NCBI GenBank assembly: GCA_964431545.1
Contig: CAYSLC010000223.1
Location: 1-8,295 of the forward strand
Direction of reading: 5' to 3'
DNA from: CAYSLC01 sp964431545
Lineage (GTDB): Bacteria > Desulfobacterota > Desulfobacteria > Desulfobacterales > JAABSP01
Length of the DNA stretch: 8,295 nt
Every line of letters starts with the position of its first letter. Position 1 is the first letter of the stretch. The position numbers were made by a program, and so were the translations under genes. A model generated the notes under the pieces. It made no database searches and had not been told where the DNA came from. It worked only from the letters and a program-made list of their open reading frames with translations. Shown piece after piece: positions 1 to 6,439 of this stretch.

Positions 1-1698
1 TGCAACCACGACGGCTCCTGCGCCCGGAACGTCCAGCACGCGGCCCTGTCGGTCTTCGGGTTCGGCCGCAAGGACGTGGTCTATGATCTGGCGAACGCCA
101 AGCACGTGGTCCTCCAGACCCGGAATCTCTTCGAGGCGATCAACGTCCGGGAGGTCAATGAACTCACCGAGGCCATGGACCGGGGGTGCAAGCTGACGGT
201 GATCGATATCCGCTCCACGGTTTCGGCCGCCAAGGCCCACAATTTCTTCCAGGTCCGGCCCGGCACCGACTACGCCTTCAATCTGGCGGTGATCCATGAG
301 CTGCTCCGGAGCAAGCTCTACGACGCGGAGTTCGCGGTCCGGTGGATCAAGGATCTCGACCGGCTGGAGAAGTTCGTCAAGCCTTACACCCCCGAGTGGG
401 CGGAGAAGGAGACCGGCGTCCCCGCGGACCGGCTCATCGCCTTCGTGCGCCAGCTCGCCGGGGCCCGGCCGGCGGTCCTCTGGCACCCGGGGTGGATGAA
501 CGCCCGGTACAAGAACTCCTTTTATATGTCCCGGACCATCTACCTCATCAACGCCCTGCTCGGCTCCGTGGGCGCCAAGGGGGGGCTGCCCCTCACCAAC
601 AAGCCGGGGGATTACGACCGCAAGGGGCTCCGGAAGTTCATGGACCTCTACGACAAGCCCTCGGAGAAGCGGGCCGACGGCGCCGGGTGGAAGTACCCCC
701 ACTTCGAGTCGGGCCCCGGCATCACCCAGCTCGCCTACAAGGCGATCGAGACCGAGGACCCCTATCCCATCAAGGCCTATATCGCCTACCGCCACGATCC
801 CCTCATGGGGTTCGCCGATCCGGACCATCTCCGGTCGGTCTTTGACAAGCTCGACCTCCTGGTCTCGGTGACCTTCACCTGGTCGGACACCGCCTGGTAC
901 TCCGACGTGGTGCTCCCCCTCTCCCCCTACCTGGAGCGGGAGAGCATCCTGGCGTGCAAGAACGACCTGCTCCCCTACTTTTTCGTCCGGAAGCGGTCGG
1001 TGGAGCCGAGGTACGACACCCGGGCCGACTGGGAGATCATCTCCGGGCTGGCCCGCCGCCTGGGGCTCGACGAGCTGGTCTTCGACAACGTGGAGGACAT
1101 CTGGCGGTTTCAGCTGGAAGGGACCGGGGTGGATTTGGGCGATTTCGACGCCACCGGCATGGTCCCCCTGGGGGACGCCCCCATCTACCGGGACGTCGAC
1201 GACCTCAAGTTCAAGACCCCCTCGGGGAAGATCGAGGTGGTCTCCGATAAGCTGGAGGACCAGGGGATCCCCTCCCTGCTCCCCTACGAATCCCCCGACG
1301 CCCCCGGAGAGGGACGGTTCCGGTTGACCTTCGGCCGGTGCGGGGTCCATACCCAGGGGCACACCGTCAACAACCCCATGCTCTTCGAGCAGATGCCCGA
1401 GAACGTCCTCTGGATCAACACGGGGGAGGCGGGAAAGCTCGGCATCGAGGACGGGGACCTGGTGGAGGTGGGGAAAAACGGCTACGCCGAGACCATCCGG
1501 GCCAAGGTCACCGATCACATCCACCCGGAGGCGGTCTTCGTGGTCCACGGGTTCGGCCACACCCTGCCGGTGGAGAGCCGGGCCCTGGGCCGGGGGCTGG
1601 CGGACAACAAGTTCATGCCCAAGGGCAACGAGACTTACGACCGGGCCGGCGGGGCGGTGGCCTTCCAGGAACATTTCGTCACCGTAAGGAAAGCGTGA
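1..1698 (+). CDS. Molybdopterin oxidoreductase catalytic subunit, thiosulfate/polysulfide reductase-like (5'-truncated)
   Basis: Frame 1 is open from the first base to the TGA at 1696-1698, giving 565 residues of a protein that begins upstream. The family is usually about 750 residues, so roughly 190 residues are missing, including the N-terminal [4Fe-4S] motif. Visible DMSO-reductase-family features (window residue numbers) are the TxTAxxxDVVLP-type stretch near 293-314 (TWSDTAWYSDVVLPL, then YLERE) and a C-terminal molybdopterin-binding barrel from about 441. The barrel contains HTQGHTVNNPM at 450-460, typical of PsrA/PhsA-type enzymes, and a late VHGFGHTLP segment. Cys7 (nt 19-21), in HDGSC context, sits where PsrA-like enzymes place the cysteine that ligates Mo/W; this assignment is by memory of the family. 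The enzyme would bind a bis-MGD Mo or W cofactor and reduce or oxidise a small substrate. Thiosulfate, polysulfide, sulfur or another oxyanion are possible, and a formate dehydrogenase-like role is not excluded. The next gene starts 7 nt downstream, so this is one operon. Confidence 0.88.
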   Translation, partial: CNHDGSCARNVQHAALSVFGFGRKDVVYDLANAKHVVLQTRNLFEAINVREVNELTEAMDRGCKLTVIDIRSTVSAAKAHNFFQVRPGTDYAFNLAVIHELLRSKLYDAEFAVRWIKDLDRLEKFVKPYTPEWAEKETGVPADRLIAFVRQLAGARPAVLWHPGWMNARYKNSFYMSRTIYLINALLGSVGAKGGLPLTNKPGDYDRKGLRKFMDLYDKPSEKRADGAGWKYPHFESGPGITQLAYKAIETEDPYPIKAYIAYRHDPLMGFADPDHLRSVFDKLDLLVSVTFTWSDTAWYSDVVLPLSPYLERESILACKNDLLPYFFVRKRSVEPRYDTRADWEIISGLARRLGLDELVFDNVEDIWRFQLEGTGVDLGDFDATGMVPLGDAPIYRDVDDLKFKTPSGKIEVVSDKLEDQGIPSLLPYESPDAPGEGRFRLTFGRCGVHTQGHTVNNPMLFEQMPENVLWINTGEAGKLGIEDGDLVEVGKNGYAETIRAKVTDHIHPEAVFVVHGFGHTLPVESRALGRGLADNKFMPKGNETYDRAGGAVAFQEHFVTVRKA

Positions 1699-1705
1699 CC
1701 CCGGG

Positions 1706-2404
1706 ATGAAGACCAGGGTCGATCCAGAACAGCCCGGCGTGGAAACGGCCCCGGCCGTAGAGCCGGTCTGGTGCCGGGACCGGACGGGGCGCCCCATCGG
1801 GTTTTCCGAGTTCACGGAGATGGCCCGGACCTTCCACGGGTATCCGGCGCCGGGCCTGGTGCTCGGCGGCCCCATGGTGGAGCTGGCCCGGCGGGGGCTG
1901 CCCGCCGGGACCCTCTTCGACGCGGTCAGCGAAACCCCCAAGTGCCTGCCCGACGCGGTCCAGATCCTCACCCCCTGCACCGCCGGCAACGGATGGCTCA
2001 AGATCCTCGACCTGGGGCGGTACGCGGTGATCCTTTACGACAAGTACTCCGGGGCCGGCCGGCGGGTCTACATCGATCCCGCGGCCCTCGACGCCTGGCC
2101 GGAGATCAGGAGCTGGTTCTTCGTCCTCAAGCCCAAGAAGGAGCAGGATACCGGCCGGCTCATGGCGGAGATCCGGGAGGCGGGGACATCGATCCTGGGG
2201 GTTCGACGGGTTCGGCTCCGGCCCGAATACCTCGAAAAACGCCACATGTCCCCCTACGCCGTCTGCCCCGCCTGCAAAGAGGCCTATCCCCGGCGGCAGG
2301 GGCCGGCCTGCCGGGCCTGCGCGGAGGGAGCCCCCTACCTGGAGGATGCGGCGGCCGGTTTCCCAGACCCCCATTCGGCAATACCTGACGGAGGAGATCC
2401 ATGA
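1706..2404 (+). CDS. FmdE-family protein with C-terminal zinc ribbon
   Basis: This 232-residue protein resembles FmdE (subunit E-like proteins of formylmethanofuran dehydrogenase), which often sit beside molybdopterin oxidoreductases and have no firmly known reaction. The FmdE core lies at about residues 35-175. FHGYPAPG (43-50) corresponds to the family's HGHxCPG signature, followed by Cys80-x2-Asp83 and TPCTAGNG (89-96, Cys91), which matches the family GCTxGN motif. The C-terminus has Cys187-x2-Cys190 and Cys202-x2-Cys205, a probable zinc ribbon. The signature cysteine of HGHxCPG is Ala48 here and the second His is Tyr46, so a metal site using these residues would be altered. The ATG lies 7 nt after the upstream stop, with AAGGAAAG (1686-1693) as a plausible but distant ribosome site. 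The stop overlaps the next start (ATGA at 2401-2404), implying translational coupling. The likely role is an accessory or cofactor/electron-handling component of the Mo/W enzyme; this is inferred from context only. Confidence 0.78.
   Translation: MKTRVDPEQPGVETAPAVEPVWCRDRTGRPIGFSEFTEMARTFHGYPAPGLVLGGPMVELARRGLPAGTLFDAVSETPKCLPDAVQILTPCTAGNGWLKILDLGRYAVILYDKYSGAGRRVYIDPAALDAWPEIRSWFFVLKPKKEQDTGRLMAEIREAGTSILGVRRVRLRPEYLEKRHMSPYAVCPACKEAYPRRQGPACRACAEGAPYLEDAAAGFPDPHSAIPDGGDP
2390..2396 (+). promoter_or_regulatory. Strong Shine-Dalgarno for the ferredoxin subunit
   Basis: GGAGGAG lies 4 nt before the ATG at 2401, inside the 3' end of the FmdE-family gene. It fixes the start of the four-cluster ferredoxin and supports coupled translation across the ATGA overlap. 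Confidence 0.7.
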
Positions 2405-2916
2405 GTCAATACTACCTGTTTCAGGACAACAAAAAGTGCATCCGTTGCTACGCCTGCGAGGTCCAGTGCAAGATGAACAAGGGGCTCTCCATGGGCCCCC
2501 GGCTCTGCCAGATCGTGGAGGTGGGGCCGAAGCTGGTGGCGGACCGCCCCCGGGCCTCCTACATCTTCATGCCCTGCTTCCACTGCGAGAACCCGTGGTG
2601 CGTTCCGGCCTGTCCCACCGGCGCCATGCAGCGGCGGCCCAAGGACGGCATCGTCTTCGTGGACGAGGACCTCTGCGTGGGGTGCAAAAGCTGCATCTCG
2701 GCCTGCCCCTGGGGGGCGCCCCAATGGAACCAGGAGACCGGCAAGGTGGTCAAGTGCGACTACTGCATGGACCGGGTGGACCAGGGCCTGAAGCCGGCAT
2801 GCGCCACGGTCTGCACCGCCCACTGCCTCCATTTCGGACGGGTGGAGGAGATGACCCAGATCCGGCGGGAGCGACACGCCCACCAGGTGGCTTCCCTGGA
2901 ACACAGCAGCCTCTAG
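2401..2916 (+). CDS. Four-[4Fe-4S] ferredoxin electron-transfer subunit (DmsB/PhsB/NrfC type)
   Basis: This 171-residue protein is the electron-transfer partner of the catalytic subunit. Sixteen cysteines fall in four motifs: C13-x2-C16-x2-C19-x3-C23; C59-x2-C62-x4-C67-x3-C71-P; C92-x2-C95-x2-C98-x3-C102-P; and C119-x2-C122-x11-C134-x3-C138. This is the standard layout of DMSO-reductase-family iron-sulfur subunits, which form a wire of four [4Fe-4S] clusters. There is no twin-arginine or Sec signal at the N-terminus (it begins MSQYYLFQDNKK), so the protein gives no sign of export on its own; in the family it may instead travel with a Tat-exported catalytic subunit whose N-terminus is not visible here. 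It is a little shorter than many homologues, ending soon after motif IV. The start is supported by GGAGGAG 4 nt upstream, and the next gene follows after 12 nt. Electrons probably pass between the downstream flavoprotein and the Mo/W subunit. Confidence 0.93.
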   Translation: MSQYYLFQDNKKCIRCYACEVQCKMNKGLSMGPRLCQIVEVGPKLVADRPRASYIFMPCFHCENPWCVPACPTGAMQRRPKDGIVFVDEDLCVGCKSCISACPWGAPQWNQETGKVVKCDYCMDRVDQGLKPACATVCTAHCLHFGRVEEMTQIRRERHAHQVASLEHSSL

Positions 2917-2920
2917 GAGA
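2915..2920 (+). promoter_or_regulatory. Ribosome binding site of the flavoprotein gene
   Basis: AGGAGA lies 8 nt before the ATG at 2929 and overlaps the TAG stop of the preceding gene. It supports this start over any downstream methionine and shows the two genes share one transcript. Confidence 0.65.
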
Positions 2921-2928
2921 AAAGAACC

Positions 2929-5127
2929 ATGGCAACACCGCCGACACAGTGCCCGGTCAGCGGCACCCGTGCCGACATCAAGACGGCCCTGGAGGGGGAT
3001 GGGCTGACAACCCCCAGGGGCCGGCGCATCGCCGAAGAGATCTTCGACCTGGTCAACGACGTGGCCGTGGGCCGGGCCGGGGAGGAACATCTTTCGGCCA
3101 TCCGAGAACTCGCCGGCGAGCTGGAGGGGACGGTCGGAGATCCGGCCGCCGGGGCCGTGGGCCGGGAGGTCGCCGCCGCCCTCGCCGAACACGGGGAGGT
3201 CTTCGAAAGCCACGTGAAGACCCACAACTGCGCCACGGGCGACTGCCTGCGGCTGACGCCGGCCCCCTGCCAGATGGCCTGCCCGGCGGGCATCGACGTG
3301 CCCGCCTATGTGACCCTCATCGGCATGGGCCGGGAGGCCGAGGCCATCGAGGTGATTCGGAAGGACAACCCTTTCCCCTGGGTCTGCGGTCTGGTCTGCA
3401 CCCGTCCCTGCGAGTTCATGTGCGTCCGGGGGCGGATGGACACCCCCATCTCCATCAAGTTCATGAAGGGGTTCGCCGCCGAGCGGGCCCTCTCCCGCCG
3501 GGAATACAAGAATCCGGAAAAGGGGCCCGACCAGGGGAGGAGGATCTGCGTCATCGGGGCCGGCCCCGGCGGCATGAGCGCCGCCTACTACTTGGCGCTC
3601 AAGGGGTACGGGGTCACGGTGATCGAGGATCTGCCCGTGGCCGGGGGGATGATGATGGTGGGGATCCCCCGGTACCGGCTCCCCCGGGAGGTGATCGACC
3701 GGGAGGTGGAGATGATCCGGGATCTGGGGGTGGAGTTCCGTTTCAATACCCGGTTCGGCCGGGACGTGAGCATGGAGGCCCTTCGGGAAGAGGGCTTCGA
3801 CGCCTTCTTCTTCGCCATCGGGGCCCACCGGGCCTTCGACATGAAGATCCCGGGGGAGACCGACTATCCCCAGGTCCTCTCCTCCATCGGGTTTTTAAAG
3901 GACGTGGCTCTGGGGGAGCGCCACCTGCCCGGCAAGCGGGTGGTGGTCATCGGCGGCGGCAACGTGGCCATCGACGCGGCCCGCACCAGCCTTCGCCTGG
4001 GCAGCGAGGAGGTGACCGTCGCCTACCGCAGGACCCGAAACGAGATGCCGGCGGACGTGGAGGAGGTGGAGCAGGCCGAGGAGGAGGGGATCCGCTTCTC
4101 CTTCCTCACGGTCCCCGTGGAGGTCGTGGGGGAGAACGGCCGGCTCACCGGCCTCAAGTGTCTCCGGGCGGAGCTGGTGAAGGTGGAGGGGAGCGACCGG
4201 ATGTCCCCCCGGCCGGTGGAGGGGAGCGACTTCATCATGGAGGCCGATGCCGTCATCGCGGCCATCGGACAGCGGGTGGACATCGACTGTATGGCGGACG
4301 GCCTCTGCGAACTGGAGTGGACCCGCCGGTCGACCTTCCACGTCAATCCGGTGAGCATGGAAACCTCCGAGCCGGGGGTGTTCGCCGCCGGGGACGCGGT
4401 GACCGGACCGGCCACGGTGGTGGAGGCGATCGGCGGCGGAAAGCGGGCCGCCGAGGCGATCGACCGATATCTGTCCGGCATCCCCCAGCCGGAAATGCCG
4501 CCGGTGCCCGTCCGGCGGCGGCGCCTCGGCCACCTGGAGGTCCCCGCCTCCACCAAGATGGCCCTGAAGCGCCCGGAGATGCCGCTGCTCAACCTCGACC
4601 GCCGGCGCACCACCTTCCAGCAGGTGGAGCTGGGGTACACGGAGAACCAGGTCCGGGAGGAGGCCCGGCGGTGCCTGCGGTGCGACATCTGCATGCGGTG
4701 CGGCAAGTGCGTGGAGATCTGCCGGGACAAGATGAAGGTGGACGCCCTCCAGTTCGGCCATCTCGACTTCGACCATCCGGTGCCCACCGACTTCCGCCAC
4801 ACCGAGGATGTCTGCATCCTCTGCGGGGCCTGCGCCACCAACTGCCCCAACGACGCCATCACCATGAATGACGTGGACGGCGAACGGGTCCTCTCGCTGT
4901 GCGGCACCATCCTGAACCGTCAGAAACTGACCCATTGCAGGGAGTGCGGGGCGGTCCTCGGCCCGGCCAAGTACCTCGATTTCGTCCGGAACCGGACCCG
5001 GGGCGTCGCCCAGCGGACCGGCGACCGGTACCTGTGCGAAAACTGCGCGCGCCAGAAGGAGGCCGAAAAGCTGCAGATGGAAGGCGCCGTTCCGGGCGGG
5101 CCCGGGGTTCAGCCCTCCCGAAAATGA
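2929..5127 (+). CDS. GltD/NfnB-like FAD-NAD(P) oxidoreductase fused to NuoF-like and ferredoxin domains
   Basis: This 732-residue multidomain flavoprotein probably links pyridine nucleotide to the Fe-S chain of the upstream enzyme. Residues about 20-97 resemble the helical [4Fe-4S] domain of NuoF (TPRGRRIAEEIFDL, later AEHGEVFESHV), but the cluster cysteines are not present. Next come GltD-type cysteines C114/C118 and C153/C157/C161/C165 for two [4Fe-4S] clusters. An FAD Rossmann motif G210-x-G212-x2-G215 follows (VIGAGPGG), then a second nucleotide motif at 342-347 (GGGNVA) with a following AYRRTRNEMPA segment; in GltD-like enzymes these arginines bind NADPH. The FAD-closing AAGDA motif is at 486-490. 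The C-terminus has an 8-cysteine two-cluster ferredoxin (about C585-C598 and C629-C639) and then C670-x2-C673 with C703-x2-C706, a possible zinc ribbon or extra metal site. The family is known from glutamate synthase small subunits and NfnB-type transhydrogenases. No amidotransferase partner is adjacent, so a glutamate synthase role is unlikely. Whether NADH or NADPH is used cannot be settled from sequence alone. Confidence 0.9.
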   Translation: MATPPTQCPVSGTRADIKTALEGDGLTTPRGRRIAEEIFDLVNDVAVGRAGEEHLSAIRELAGELEGTVGDPAAGAVGREVAAALAEHGEVFESHVKTHNCATGDCLRLTPAPCQMACPAGIDVPAYVTLIGMGREAEAIEVIRKDNPFPWVCGLVCTRPCEFMCVRGRMDTPISIKFMKGFAAERALSRREYKNPEKGPDQGRRICVIGAGPGGMSAAYYLALKGYGVTVIEDLPVAGGMMMVGIPRYRLPREVIDREVEMIRDLGVEFRFNTRFGRDVSMEALREEGFDAFFFAIGAHRAFDMKIPGETDYPQVLSSIGFLKDVALGERHLPGKRVVVIGGGNVAIDAARTSLRLGSEEVTVAYRRTRNEMPADVEEVEQAEEEGIRFSFLTVPVEVVGENGRLTGLKCLRAELVKVEGSDRMSPRPVEGSDFIMEADAVIAAIGQRVDIDCMADGLCELEWTRRSTFHVNPVSMETSEPGVFAAGDAVTGPATVVEAIGGGKRAAEAIDRYLSGIPQPEMPPVPVRRRRLGHLEVPASTKMALKRPEMPLLNLDRRRTTFQQVELGYTENQVREEARRCLRCDICMRCGKCVEICRDKMKVDALQFGHLDFDHPVPTDFRHTEDVCILCGACATNCPNDAITMNDVDGERVLSLCGTILNRQKLTHCRECGAVLGPAKYLDFVRNRTRGVAQRTGDRYLCENCARQKEAEKLQMEGAVPGGPGVQPSRK

Positions 5128-5137
5128 TTCATTTCAT

Positions 5138-5169
5138 ACCGGCGAGGAGGCAATCGCCTTCTCACCGGT
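5138..5169 (+). terminator. Imperfect hairpin after the redox operon, possible terminator
   Basis: Arms 5138-5151 and 5156-5169 pair over 14 positions with one C-A mismatch (5143/5164) and one G-T wobble (5147/5160), closing a 4-base AATC loop. It begins 10 nt after the flavoprotein stop, a natural place for a terminator. No T-run follows on the plus strand, and none follows on the minus strand, so it is not a canonical intrinsic terminator. It could instead be an mRNA 3'-end stabiliser. Confidence 0.45.
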
Positions 5170-5198
5170 GCATCTTCAACTCCACGTCACAAAAATCC

Positions 5199-5225
5199 TT
5201 GAATTCAATACGGACTCAATATAAT
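5199..5225 (+). promoter_or_regulatory. Candidate sigma-70 promoter of the ABC-3C operon
   Basis: A perfect TATAAT is at 5220-5225 and TTGAAT (four of six consensus bases) at 5199-5204, separated by 15 nt, which is shorter than the usual 16-18. Transcription would start near 5232, giving a leader of about 55 nt before the ATG at 5289. The -35 element lies inside the 10-base perfect palindrome TTGAATTCAA (5199-5208), a possible operator. Confidence 0.4.
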
Positions 5226-5288
5226 CTATCTACGAACACATAAAGGCGCTATCGATAATTAGCATATTCGACGCTTTCTATTAGCTAA

Positions 5289-6200
5289 ATGGACGATTAT
5301 ACCCGATCATGGTTTGAAAAAGCTTTTGAGTGCCTTTTTCTCCGCAAAAAGGGAGACGAATTTCAAAAGTTTTTTGGCGATTTGATGGAAAAAAGATTCC
5401 CGGATGGAGATTTTATCCGTGTGCGCCCATGGGGCAAAACCGGGGACCGAAAAAATGACGGATACGTCAAATCTGAACGAACGCTTTTCCAAGTCTATGC
5501 TCCAAATGAGATGAGGTCATCTGAAGCGATAAAAAAGATCGATGACGACTTCAATGGAGCTTTGCCTTATTGGGAAAGCTATTTTGATCGATGGGTATTT
5601 GTCCATAACGCCAGAGAAGGGATCGGGCCTGATATCACGACAAAACTTCTTGAGATTGACAGTGATCATGAAAAGATAACCATTAAATCATGGGGATTTA
5701 ACGACCTTCGGAAAAAACTTTTTGAACTATCCGATGAAGACATTGCTGGTCTTATAGGGCCGGCCCCATCTCGCAAAGATTTTCTGCAACTTGGATTTGG
5801 CGATCTACAGGCTGTTTTAAAATTTATCTCACGGCAACAAATCGATCCATTTCCAGATTTATCCGCAGTGCCTCGTGACAAAATCAAGATGAACCAACTT
5901 TCCGATGAAACCACATTTTTAATCAATGCAGGTAGATATAAAAGCACATTGGTCGGTAAGTTCTTTGAACAATATCCTGATCCATCTTATGGTGACCAAA
6001 TTGTTCAGGCTTTCAAAAAAAAATATGAAGTCCTTAAAAAACAGGATATAGACCCTGATACCATTTTCCTCGAGCTTCAACTGTTCGCCGGTGGCGACAT
6101 CGTGCGATCTCCCAAACATCAAGCAGCTGTATTATCCGTTCTCTCTTATTTATTCGACCAATGCGATATTTTTGAACATTCGGAGAACATTAGGCAATGA
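5289..6200 (+). CDS. ABC-3C system protein with restriction-endonuclease-like N-terminal domain
   Basis: This 303-residue protein has an N-terminal domain (about 20-150) that resembles a PD-(D/E)XK/Mrr-like nuclease fold: Glu24 in the first helix, then GDRKNDGY (52-59) and FQVYAP (67-72), predicted to be consecutive strands. In active members of that fold the second motif is (E/Q)-x-K, but here it is Q68-V69-Y70, so the catalytic lysine is missing and activity is uncertain. Residues about 160-303 are mostly predicted helix and probably form the C-terminal domain that docks with the partner proteins, as in ABC-three-component systems. The ATG is preceded in frame by TAA (5286-5288), so no upstream start exists. 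No Shine-Dalgarno is visible. The gene overlaps the next by ATGA (6197-6200). It would be the effector or target-recognition part of the system, acting in the cytoplasm. The assignment rests on remembered family resemblance and on the neighbours. Confidence 0.75.
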   Translation: MDDYTRSWFEKAFECLFLRKKGDEFQKFFGDLMEKRFPDGDFIRVRPWGKTGDRKNDGYVKSERTLFQVYAPNEMRSSEAIKKIDDDFNGALPYWESYFDRWVFVHNAREGIGPDITTKLLEIDSDHEKITIKSWGFNDLRKKLFELSDEDIAGLIGPAPSRKDFLQLGFGDLQAVLKFISRQQIDPFPDLSAVPRDKIKMNQLSDETTFLINAGRYKSTLVGKFFEQYPDPSYGDQIVQAFKKKYEVLKKQDIDPDTIFLELQLFAGGDIVRSPKHQAAVLSVLSYLFDQCDIFEHSENIRQ

Positions 6201-6439
6201 TTCTTCCAACCAAACGCATACGGCACGATAGATCTCTTCTCGGAATCGGAGGCGAAATCCTAAACATTCTGGTTGAACCGAAAACGGTATCAAGGATATG
6301 GGATGAATTTAATAATCGAGATGATTCTTCACCTCATTCGATTATAACCTATGATTGGTTTCTTTTGGCTCTTGATGTTTTGTACGCAATAAACGCCATT
6401 AGAATGGAAAAAGGATTGCTGAGAAAAACGGTACCATGA
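6197..6439 (+). CDS. ABC-3C system middle component (MC6-like), small winged-helix-like protein
   Basis: This 80-residue protein begins MILPTKRIRHDRSLLGIGG and contains EPKTVSRIWDEF (28-39) and YDWFLLALDVLYAINAI, ending in LLRK. These match my memory of the middle component type 6 of ABC-three-component systems, which have a winged-helix-like fold and bridge the effector and the ATPase. There is no signal peptide or membrane segment. The start overlaps the upstream stop (ATGA 6197-6200), with GGAGAA (6182-6187) at good spacing. Its own stop overlaps the ATPase start (ATGA 6436-6439), so the three proteins should be made in linked amounts. A bare transcriptional-regulator role is the main alternative, but its fixed position between these partners argues against it. 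Confidence 0.8.
   Translation: MILPTKRIRHDRSLLGIGGEILNILVEPKTVSRIWDEFNNRDDSSPHSIITYDWFLLALDVLYAINAIRMEKGLLRKTVP

Noticed and set aside
76..78. GTG at 76 as the true start of the molybdopterin oxidoreductase
   Set aside because: The same frame is open to position 1 and encodes family-like sequence before it, including the probable Mo-ligand cysteine, so the real start is upstream of the window.
1679..2374. Minus-strand open frame opposite the FmdE-family gene
   Set aside because: Pro/Gly/Arg-rich composition without motifs, while the plus strand has a recognisable family and a coupled stop/start.
2346..4871. A very long plus-strand frame overlapping the ferredoxin and flavoprotein genes
   Set aside because: Its product is low-complexity Gly/Arg/Pro/His-rich sequence with no motifs. 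Such frames are common opposite or beside GC-rich genes, and the frames it overlaps carry clear cofactor motifs.
2335..4935. Long minus-strand open frames (2335-3828, 3895-4935, 4023-4910)
   Set aside because: They are products of high G+C codon use in the plus-strand genes. The translations show no recognisable domain, and the plus-strand reading is certain.
5128..5288. tRNA gene, CRISPR repeat or attachment-site duplication at the island edge
   Set aside because: I found no cloverleaf, no regularly spaced repeats and no matching direct repeat at the right-hand end within the window.
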